Source: Blastocatellia bacterium
GTDB taxonomy: Bacteria; Acidobacteriota; Blastocatellia; UBA7656
NCBI GenBank assembly: GCA_035275065.1
Contig: DATENM010000036.1
Span: 1-64,000, forward strand
Length of the DNA stretch: 64,000 nucleotides
Direction of reading: 5' to 3'
In this document: in pieces, positions 57,637 to 64,000 of the stretch
Numbering within the stretch: position 1 is the stretch's first letter
How the letters are laid out: every line of letters begins with the position of its first letter
Notes under the pieces: generated by a model
Database searches by the model: none
Told to the model about the DNA's origin: nothing
Seen by the model: the letters and a program-made list of their open reading frames with translations, nothing else
Program-made: the position numbers and the translations under genes

Positions 57637-58149
57637 ATGCGACGCTTGCGAATAATCATTCCGTTCATTGCCCTGGGACTGCTTGCCGGCTGCGCGAAGC
57701 CGGGGCAGAACAATCAGAACACCGTGGCGGCCAATCAGCCGCCGGTTAACGCGGCGGCCACCCCGGCGCCTGGCGACAGCACGCCGCCGCTGCTGCGCGA
57801 GATCAACGCCGGCAACACCGATGCGGTGCGCCAGTTGATCGATAGCGGCGCTAATGTCAACGCCGCCAGCGAAACCGGCGTCACGCCGTTGATGAATGCC
57901 GCCGGCATGGGCAACAAAGAGGTCGTCCAGTTGCTGCTTGCCAGGGGCGCAGACGTCAACGCCAAGACGACCGGCAATTACACGGCGCTGATGCAGGCGG
58001 CGCTCGTCGGTCAAACCGAGATCGTCAAAATCCTCCTCGACGCCGGCGCCGACCCGAGCGTCAAAGACATCGGGGGCCGAAGCGCGTTGACCTATGCGGA
58101 AGACAAGGGCAATAAAGAAATCGTTGCCATGCTCAAGAACCGCAAGTGA
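57637..58149 (+). CDS. Ankyrin-repeat lipoprotein
   Basis: 170 residues. Signal peptide with lipobox LLAGC (Cys 19), so it is anchored in a membrane on the periplasmic side. A Pro/Asn/Ala-rich linker (20-48) leads to three and a half ankyrin repeats (about 50-168) with the TPLMNAAGMGNKEVVQLLL and DPSVKDIGGRSALTYAEDKG patterns. A protein-binding role in the periplasm is likely; partner unknown. GAAGGAGAAAG is upstream of the ATG. The SurA/DsbA-like gene follows after 97 bp. Confidence 0.88.
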   Translation: MRRLRIIIPFIALGLLAGCAKPGQNNQNTVAANQPPVNAAATPAPGDSTPPLLREINAGNTDAVRQLIDSGANVNAASETGVTPLMNAAGMGNKEVVQLLLARGADVNAKTTGNYTALMQAALVGQTEIVKILLDAGADPSVKDIGGRSALTYAEDKGNKEIVAMLKNRK

Positions 58150-58246
58150 TCGCGGGTTGTCAGCCGGGCCGCGGATGCTGAATAATACCTGTTGGCAGTC
58201 GGCGACGTGCCGCCAGCCTTTATCGCATACTCAATCGGAGGAAATA

Positions 58247-59758
58247 ATGAAACGCGTTCTCTCATGGTTAATGGCTACGGCCTTCGTCTGCGCCGGCACG
58301 GTCTACGCGCAGATTCCCGCGCCGCAGACTCAGAATCCGGCGCCGCCAGCTAAGAAAGACGAAGACTGCGGCTGTGATGTCAAGCTCCCTGAAGGCCGCG
58401 CCGCCATCGTCAACGGCATCAAAGTCACCGTTCAGGAAATTGATGAGCCGATCAAGGATAAGATAAAAGACCTGCAAGACCAGATTATCGAATCGCGCAA
58501 GAACGAAGTTGATCTGCTGATTAACGCCCGCCTGCTCGATATCGAAGCCAAGAAGCGCGGCGTCACCGCCGAGAAGATTCTGCAAACCGAGGTCGAGGGC
58601 AAGATCGTCGAGCCGACCGACGCCGAAGCGCAACGCTTCTACCAGCAGAACGCGGATAAGCTGCAAGGCAGTTTCAATGAGCTGAAGCCGCAAATCCTCG
58701 CCTACCTGCGCGCCGAGCGCATGCGCATCCTGTCGAAGAAACTTGCCGAGCAGTTGCGCGCCACGGCGCAGGTGAAGATTGTCGGTCAGGCGACGCCGCC
58801 CGCGACCGAAGCCGACCGCGCCCGCGTGCTGGCGACGATCAACGGCGAAGCGATCACCGTCGGCGATGTTGAGACGGCGCTCGCGCCCTACATCTTTGTG
58901 GTGCAGGATCAGATGTACGAGTTGCGCAAGGCAGCGCTCGAGGCGCGCATCAACGACATTCTGCTTGACCAGGAAGCCCGCAAACGCAACAGCTCGCCGA
59001 CAGACCTCTACCGCCAGGAAGTCGGCGCCAAGGTCAAGCCGCCGACCGATGCTGATGCCGAGAAGTTCTATAAAGAAAACGAGAAGAACCTGAAAGGCAC
59101 CTACGACGAGCTGAAGGTGCAGATCATTCAATACCTGCAAAGTAAGGCGTACGAAAAGGCCGAAACCGATTTCGCCGCGACGCTGCGCAAGACGGCGACC
59201 GTCGAAAGCTACCTGCGAGCGCCTGAGTCGCCCGTGCTCAAGATCGCCCTCGACGATCAGCCGACGAAGGGCAATCCCGACGCGGCGGTGACGATAGTCG
59301 AGTTCACCGATTTCCAGTGTCCGACCTGTGGCAAAACAGCGCCCGTGCTCGAAGACCTCCTCAAGGAGTATGGCCAGCGCGTGCGGCTGGTGGTGCGTGA
59401 CTTCCCGCTCGACATGCACAAGAACGCCGAGAAGGCCGCCGAGGCCGCCGAAGCGGCGCGCGAGCAGGGCAAGTACTGGGAGTACACCGCCATCCTGTTC
59501 AAGAATCAGGAGGCGCTCGAAGTCCCGAAGCTGAAAGAGTACGCCACGCAGGTCGGCTTGGACCGCGCCCGCTTCGATCAGGCGCTCGATTCCGGCAAAT
59601 TCTACGAGAAGGTACAGCGCGACTTGCGCGAAGGCGAAAAGCTCGGCATCAACGGCACGCCGACCATCTTCATCAACGGCAGGCGCATCCGCGAGCGCAC
59701 GCTCGAAGCCTTGAAAGCCGCCGTGGAAGCCGCTTTGAAGTCAACAGCCAGTAAGTAG
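58247..59758 (+). CDS. Periplasmic fusion: two SurA-N-like chaperone domains + DsbA-like thioredoxin domain
   Basis: 503 residues from ATG 58247 (AATCGGAGGAAATA upstream). Signal peptide 1-21 (LMATAFVCAGTVYA). A CGC motif (Cys 40, 42) precedes two homologous helical domains: one about 50-180 (AAIVNGIKVTVQEIDEPI), the other about 195-320 (VLATINGEAITVGDVETAL). Both have the INGxxI(T)xxD/E opening and a repeated EPTDAEAQRFYQQN-like helix, as in SurA/PrsA N-terminal domains. The C-terminal third (about 330-503) is a DsbA/thioredoxin_4 domain with FTDFQCPTC (C358-P-T-C361) and cis-Pro NGTPTIFINGR. It would bind unfolded exported proteins and form or reshuffle their disulfides. The stop lies at the start of a heptamer array. 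Confidence 0.85.
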   Translation: MKRVLSWLMATAFVCAGTVYAQIPAPQTQNPAPPAKKDEDCGCDVKLPEGRAAIVNGIKVTVQEIDEPIKDKIKDLQDQIIESRKNEVDLLINARLLDIEAKKRGVTAEKILQTEVEGKIVEPTDAEAQRFYQQNADKLQGSFNELKPQILAYLRAERMRILSKKLAEQLRATAQVKIVGQATPPATEADRARVLATINGEAITVGDVETALAPYIFVVQDQMYELRKAALEARINDILLDQEARKRNSSPTDLYRQEVGAKVKPPTDADAEKFYKENEKNLKGTYDELKVQIIQYLQSKAYEKAETDFAATLRKTATVESYLRAPESPVLKIALDDQPTKGNPDAAVTIVEFTDFQCPTCGKTAPVLEDLLKEYGQRVRLVVRDFPLDMHKNAEKAAEAAEAAREQGKYWEYTAILFKNQEALEVPKLKEYATQVGLDRARFDQALDSGKFYEKVQRDLREGEKLGINGTPTIFINGRRIRERTLEALKAAVEAALKSTASK

Positions 59759-59876
59759 GGGCCGGGGGCCAGGGGCCGGTTAAGAAAAGGCAGCGAGTTG
59801 GAAGAAGTGACTCCAACTCGCTGCCTTTTTTATGCTCGCTGGTGACCTATTATTTTTCCCGGCCCCCGGCCCCTAT
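59755..59876. repeat. Facing heptamer arrays (ggggcca / ccggccc) around a terminator
   Basis: Left arm 59755-59777 and right arm 59858-59875 enclose the intrinsic terminator at 59785-59831. The left arm begins at the TAG stop of the fusion gene (59756-59758). Confidence 0.78.
59785..59831. terminator. Intrinsic terminator, nested in array arms
   Basis: Stem aaaaggcagcgagttgga (59785-59802) and complement (59812-59829) with a 9-base loop and a U-run. The A-run at the left end gives it a second orientation for the convergent TMTC-like gene. Confidence 0.85.
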
Positions 59877-59980
59877 AGCGGTTTTCATTTGGATGTAGCG
59901 CAAGGCGGTTAGCTTGCGCCTTGACTCGCGCAAGCTAACCGCCTTGCGCTACTTGGCAAACCCAAATGCAATTCGCTCTA
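59874..59980. repeat. Modular palindromic element, copy G (complete, double core)
   Basis: Terminus tatagcggttttcatttgg (59874-59892), facing core halves (59895-59918 and 59928-59952), inverted terminus ccaaatgcaattcgctcta (59962-59980). Its last three bases, read on the minus strand, are the TAG stop of the TMTC-like gene. Confidence 0.85.
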
Positions 59981-62155
59981 ACTCTGCGGGTTCAACTGGG
60001 CGCGCAGGTCTTTCACCTGTTGAGTGATCGTCGCGGCATCAACGGCGTTGGGCGTCTTCTTCAGGTAGAGGTCGTAATACTGGATGGCTTCCTGCAACTG
60101 CCCCTTAAGCTGGTAGACGGCGGCAAGCACTTTGTAGAGGTCTGGAATCTCGCTGGTCTGCTGAAGCGCCCGCGTCAGGTATTCCTGGGCGGCGTCGAGC
60201 TTCTGTTGTTTGAAATAGGCCGTGCCGAGGTGGACGCTGAAGATGGGATTCTCAGGTTCCAGGCGCAGGCTGGTCTGGAAGAAATAGATCGAGCGGTCGA
60301 GGTTCTTCAGCGGCGTCTCGTAGGAATAGGCTTTGCCCAGCAGATCGTACATCGATGCCTGTGTCGAGACCGCCGGGTTTAGGGCGAGGCCGGCGTCGCA
60401 CAGGGCGATGGCGCGGTCAATGTGGCCGCGGTCGGCGTGCGAGCGGTCAAAGGTATATTCTTCTTCGTAGCGCAGCAGGTGCGCCGCCGCCAGGTTGTTT
60501 AACACGATGGTGTTGTTCTGGCGCAGGGTCATGAACTTCTCAAGCTCTTCGACGGCTTTGTCCATCTGCTGACGGTCGATGTATTTGTGGCCCAGCACAA
60601 AATGCGCCATCGCCTGATCGTCGGCGACTTCGGCGCTATGCGACCACAAGGTCATGTCATCTTTCCAGAATGCATTCTGCGCTGCGGTCTTGCCCGCCAT
60701 TTGCAGCGCCAGTATGCCGACAATCAGCCCTGGTATCGTCAAACGCCTGGTGGCTTGCCATCTCTCGGCCGGTACGAAGGCCAGCCCGGCTGCGACCAGC
60801 AGCGTGATGGCGATGCTAAGGCCGGTTCGCGTCGCCGGCGCGTCGTCAAGCGCGAACCCGCTGGCTACGAACAGACTTGAAAGCCCATAAACGACCGGCG
60901 TCATCGCCAGCGCGAGCGCCGCGCGCGTCACCAGACGCTTCGCCCGCTGCCCTGTCGGAATGCGCACCAGCGCCATCGCCAGCAGCAAGGTAAAGCCGAC
61001 CGACGGGATGTAGACGTAACGCTCTTGCACCAGGAAGTCTGTGCCGAAGGCGCTCAGATTCAAGACCGGTAAGAGGTTGATAGCGAACCACAGGATGGCG
61101 AAGCGCGCCACAGGCTGGCCCCAGAGTCGCCACCCGCCATACACAAGCGCCGCGACGCCGAGCAACGGCAGCAGGAAACGCGGGCTAAATGGGGTCGTCA
61201 CCATCGGCGTGTCGTGAAAGATCGACAGGTTCATCGGCCAGAGCAGCAACCCGACGTACTTGCAGATGACGATGGGAATCGTCAGCAGCACCTGGTGCAG
61301 CGGGTAGGAGACGAACTGCGGGTCATTGAGGACAAAGCCCAGCGCATTGTAGCGCATGACGAAGTAGGTGAGCGCCATCATCAAAAACAACGCCGGGAAA
61401 AACACTGCCGCGCGCAGGCGTTGAGCCAGCGGGCGCTCCGGCTTGGCGATGAACAACTCATAAGCGGCGATGAAGGCCGGGAAGGCGACCGCCGGCTCTT
61501 TCGAGAATGCCGCGAACAGGAAAAGGAAGATCGAGCCGGCGAGATAATTCTTGTTACCGTTCTCGCGGTAGCGCAGGTAGAGATAGAACGACGGCAGCAG
61601 GAAGAGCGCCAGGAAAAGATCGGTGACGCCTGATATCCAGGCGACCGACTCGACGCGCAAAGGGTGCAGGGCAAAGAGCAACGTCGCAATGCTCGTCAGC
61701 TTGATGTCGCCGGTAATCCGCTTGAGGATCAGGAAAAGGAAAGAGACCGCCAGCAGGTGCATCAGCACGTTGATTAAGTGCCAACCCGGCGCCCAGGTGC
61801 CGAACAGTGCCCAGCCGACCATCAGGTAAACCGTAAACAGCGGGCGATAATATGGCGTCGTCGGCCCGGCATCTTTGTTGGGGTCTTGATCCTGCTTGAC
61901 GCGCCAGAACCAGACTTCTTTGGTGAGCGCCGTCGGCAGATTGGCAAAGCTGCGAATCTGATCGTTGCGCAGAATCTGCGTCGTGTCGTCATAGGCGAAG
62001 CCGTTGGCCAGGGTGTTAGCAAAGGCCAGAAAGGTGCCGGCAAGGATGAGGCCGAGAATCCATCTGTGCGAAGGGCTGAATGACCGCCGCGCCGCCGGCG
62101 GCGGAGAGGCAATCTCCGGGCTGGCTTGCGGGCGTGTGCGTTTCTTCTTACTCAT
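59978..62155 (-). CDS. TMTC-like integral membrane protein with C-terminal TPRs
   Basis: 725 residues. Residues 30-480 form about 11 transmembrane helices of GT-C type: acidic YDDTTQI in the first loop (as in PMT/TMTC proteins), PYYRPLF, HPLRVESVAWISGVTDLF and ERYVYIPSVGF. Residues 500-720 are tetratricopeptide repeats (AMAHFVLGHKYIDRQQMDKAVEELE, YFKQQKLDAAQEYLTRAL). This layout matches eukaryotic TMTC/O-mannosyltransferases and their bacterial relatives, which would use a lipid-linked sugar; the substrate here is unknown. The stop lies at the end of element G. A PTPS-related membrane protein is upstream on the same strand. Confidence 0.82.
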   Translation of the reverse strand: MSKKKRTRPQASPEIASPPPAARRSFSPSHRWILGLILAGTFLAFANTLANGFAYDDTTQILRNDQIRSFANLPTALTKEVWFWRVKQDQDPNKDAGPTTPYYRPLFTVYLMVGWALFGTWAPGWHLINVLMHLLAVSFLFLILKRITGDIKLTSIATLLFALHPLRVESVAWISGVTDLFLALFLLPSFYLYLRYRENGNKNYLAGSIFLFLFAAFSKEPAVAFPAFIAAYELFIAKPERPLAQRLRAAVFFPALFLMMALTYFVMRYNALGFVLNDPQFVSYPLHQVLLTIPIVICKYVGLLLWPMNLSIFHDTPMVTTPFSPRFLLPLLGVAALVYGGWRLWGQPVARFAILWFAINLLPVLNLSAFGTDFLVQERYVYIPSVGFTLLLAMALVRIPTGQRAKRLVTRAALALAMTPVVYGLSSLFVASGFALDDAPATRTGLSIAITLLVAAGLAFVPAERWQATRRLTIPGLIVGILALQMAGKTAAQNAFWKDDMTLWSHSAEVADDQAMAHFVLGHKYIDRQQMDKAVEELEKFMTLRQNNTIVLNNLAAAHLLRYEEEYTFDRSHADRGHIDRAIALCDAGLALNPAVSTQASMYDLLGKAYSYETPLKNLDRSIYFFQTSLRLEPENPIFSVHLGTAYFKQQKLDAAQEYLTRALQQTSEIPDLYKVLAAVYQLKGQLQEAIQYYDLYLKKTPNAVDAATITQQVKDLRAQLNPQS

Positions 62156-62252
62156 TAAAAACCTGTGCGCGAAATAATGGCTTATTGGATTGAACAGGGC
62201 CGCGACCGCTGTTTAGCTAAGAAAAAATGCTATCCTGCCGGCTTTGCTCATG

Positions 62253-64000
62253 TCAACGCAGCCACCGGTCTACGACCCAGCCGGTCAGATTGGCGTGATC
62301 GCCTTCGGCGAGGCGCACTTTCGTCTTGCCCGCCGCCACCTCAAGCACCTGCACCCGTGTGTTATTGGCGACGCGCACGGCGCGGCCCGCGCGGATGAAG
62401 CTGTCTACTTTATCGTTATCTCTGGCGGCAAAAGCGCCGATCAGTTGCGGCAGGGTTTCTTCGTCAACCGCTACGAAGATCGACTCTTGACCTTCGATGT
62501 ATAAGACGGCCTCGGAGCCTGCGGTGATCGCGGTGCGCCGCGGCTCGGGCGCTGGCCGAGTGGCCGGTGCTTGATTGCGGCTGGCGCGCATCGTCAGCGC
62601 GATGATGATGACCAGGGCGATCAACAGGACGCCGGCGACGACGGCATAACGCATACGCCGTCCGGCGCTCACGGCGCTGGCGTTATCGGGCGGCGACGGG
62701 CTCGCAGGCTCGCTGCTCACATCGGGCGCTGCCTGGTGCGACGGCGCGCGGCCTGCCACCGCAAGGCCGATGATGACGATCAGGCTGAGCAGGGCGATTA
62801 TCGTTCCCGCCCATCGCGGCCCGGTGTTTTGAAAGCGCAAGTCAAGGACATGCTGGCCGGCCGGCACCTCGACGACTTGAATGCCATCACTGTCGCTTGA
62901 TAGCGGCACGCGCGCGCCGTCCAGGCGGGCGGTCCAGCCGGGGAAGTTGTAAGTCTTCAATCGCACACGGCTCGGCTGGTCGACCTGCACGCGCACTTCA
63001 CGATGCTCCGGCATCCAGGTGAGAATATTACTTGAGCCGCCCTGTGGCTCGATGACGACCGGCGGCGTGTCGGGCAGTTGCTCGGGGTGCGTGGCGTCGC
63101 GCGGCGTCATGCTCGATTCGACGTAATTCTGCGGCGGCGCGAAGGCGAGATTCTTAAGCGCGCCGCCGATCACATTATGAAAGCTGACCCATAGATTCAA
63201 AGCGACGATAAGGCCGAATGCCACGCGCAGCGCCAAAAGCAAGCGCGGATTTAGGCCCGCGCCGCGCCGCAATCGCTCGATGGCCGCGCCCGCTAGCAAC
63301 GCGCCGAACATGGTGCTGATGGCCAGCCAGCGGAAGGGCGGCACGGCCAATTGCAGCTTCGGCAGCAAGCGCCCGATGTCGTAAGAGAAGGCCGTCGTCA
63401 TAAATAGGCTGGCGCCGCAGACCGCCATCCACAGGCCGATCTGTAAGCGGCGCGCCGCGCCTGTCGAGTCGGTCACAGCATCCCCGGCCCAGCCCGCCTC
63501 TTGCGGCGCGCGGCGAACAACCAGCCAGACGGCGAGCAACAGCAGCGCGGTCAGCTTCAGCGAATAGATGATACTCACGTTGAACGGATCATCATTGGGT
63601 ATCGGCTGAATGTAGGAGCCGTGATAAGGGAAAATCTCCTGGGTGTATTCAAAGACCAGGTTGGTTTCAAGCGCCGCCGGCAGCCAGTAGATGGCGCTGA
63701 GGGCCAGCCCCAGAATCATCCCGGCGGCGATGCGCGCCAGTATGCGCCAGTCCCTCGCCCGCAGCGCCCAGACCAGCGCATAAAAGGCCAGCGCGTAAGA
63801 GTACATCAAGCCGACGGGAAAGTGGGTCACCAGGTGCAGGCCATACATCAATCCGAGCCCGGCGATGTGGCGCAGCGCGCCACGGCTTCCCGCCTTGTAG
63901 ACGAAGTAGAAGATCAGCGGCATGAAGACGAAGCCGAAGATTTCCGGCAGCGCGCCGCGCCAGTAAAGATCGAGCAAGTGATACGGCAACAGAACGTAGA
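62253..64000 (-). CDS. PTPS-related integral membrane protein with SH3-like tail, 5' end outside window
   Basis: The frame is open to the window edge (the codons before 63989 continue in frame), so at least 582 residues are present and the start is unseen. It shows the PYHLLDLYWRGALPEIFGF signature of 6-pyruvoyl-tetrahydropterin-synthase-related membrane proteins, about seven transmembrane helices, then a beta-rich exterior domain (RLKTYNFPGWTARLDG and LDLRFQNTGPRW), another TM helix and a C-terminal SH3-like stretch (VRLAEGDHANLTGWVVDRWLR). These are GT-C-like proteins of polysaccharide or glycoprotein work. Possible partner of the TMTC-like gene downstream. Confidence 0.72.
   Translation of the reverse strand, partial: YVLLPYHLLDLYWRGALPEIFGFVFMPLIFYFVYKAGSRGALRHIAGLGLMYGLHLVTHFPVGLMYSYALAFYALVWALRARDWRILARIAAGMILGLALSAIYWLPAALETNLVFEYTQEIFPYHGSYIQPIPNDDPFNVSIIYSLKLTALLLLAVWLVVRRAPQEAGWAGDAVTDSTGAARRLQIGLWMAVCGASLFMTTAFSYDIGRLLPKLQLAVPPFRWLAISTMFGALLAGAAIERLRRGAGLNPRLLLALRVAFGLIVALNLWVSFHNVIGGALKNLAFAPPQNYVESSMTPRDATHPEQLPDTPPVVIEPQGGSSNILTWMPEHREVRVQVDQPSRVRLKTYNFPGWTARLDGARVPLSSDSDGIQVVEVPAGQHVLDLRFQNTGPRWAGTIIALLSLIVIIGLAVAGRAPSHQAAPDVSSEPASPSPPDNASAVSAGRRMRYAVVAGVLLIALVIIIALTMRASRNQAPATRPAPEPRRTAITAGSEAVLYIEGQESIFVAVDEETLPQLIGAFAARDNDKVDSFIRAGRAVRVANNTRVQVLEVAAGKTKVRLAEGDHANLTGWVVDRWLR

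Overview
The window is a GC-rich, gene-dense stretch of a chromosome from a Gram-negative bacterium. An LptE-type LPS assembly lipoprotein, an outer-membrane beta-barrel protein and periplasmic Dsb-like proteins point to a diderm cell. The gene set (S41 processing peptidase, SASA-type esterase, TMTC-like and PTPS-related membrane proteins, paired acyl-CoA dehydrogenases, encapsulin) together with the very abundant short intergenic repeats would fit Acidobacteriota of the Blastocatellia type. That placement is inference from gene content only; there is no rRNA in the window. No prophage, insertion sequence transposase or CRISPR array is visible.

Layout. 1-6.3 kb: end of an S41 peptidase, a Nudix hydrolase, a secreted alpha/beta hydrolase and uvrA. 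6.3-14.3 kb: a secreted SASA-type esterase, ribH, nusB and a chemosensory run cheA-cheW-cheR-cheB with no receptor or cheY beside it. 14.5-22 kb: an unusual zinc-ribbon protein with four helix-turn-helix-like repeats, then an exopolysaccharide group (bi-domain oxidoreductase, alpha/alpha-barrel protein, polyprenyl glycosylphosphotransferase) with a porin-like protein and a DsbD-alpha-like protein. 22-27 kb (mostly minus strand): the conserved housekeeping block tadA - two tRNA-Ser - SRP RNA - dnaX - ybaB - recR, interrupted by one plus-strand methyltransferase. 27-31 kb: hydrolase, DUF2752, lptE, holA and a family 1 encapsulin. 31-36 kb (minus): rpsT, then a three-gene unit of a membrane protein with a duplicated soluble domain, a long DyP-type peroxidase and a cytochrome P450, preceded by a good promoter. 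36-41.5 kb: two AmmeMemoRadiSam-type genes, metK-ahcY (SAM cycle) and an HU-like protein. 41.7-46.2 kb: wHTH/nuclease-like protein, mutS, ACT protein, ndk. 46.4-52.2 kb: a tight plus-strand run cyaY - DUF1460 - glycosyltransferase - DUF4922 - SpoIID/LytB - DUF547. 52.4-64 kb: a chromosomal ParM-like actin, an acyl-CoA dehydrogenase pair with a truncated AMP-ligase, an ankyrin lipoprotein, a SurA-like/DsbA-like fusion and two large membrane proteins (the last cut by the window end).

The most striking non-coding property is two repeat systems that sit on gene ends. (1) Short-tandem arrays of 7-9 bp words, usually as two facing arms with a spacer (about 20 loci, many different words). (2) A modular palindromic element (seven copies) with a shared terminus TAGAGCGGT(T/A)TTC and exchangeable hairpin cores. 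In at least four genes (uvrA, ahcY, the actin gene, the TMTC-like gene) the stop codon TAG is the first three bases of the modular element, and in several others the stop lies in or against a tandem-word array. A third element at 37.8 kb has perfect 17-bp terminal inverted repeats and 11-bp flanking direct repeats.
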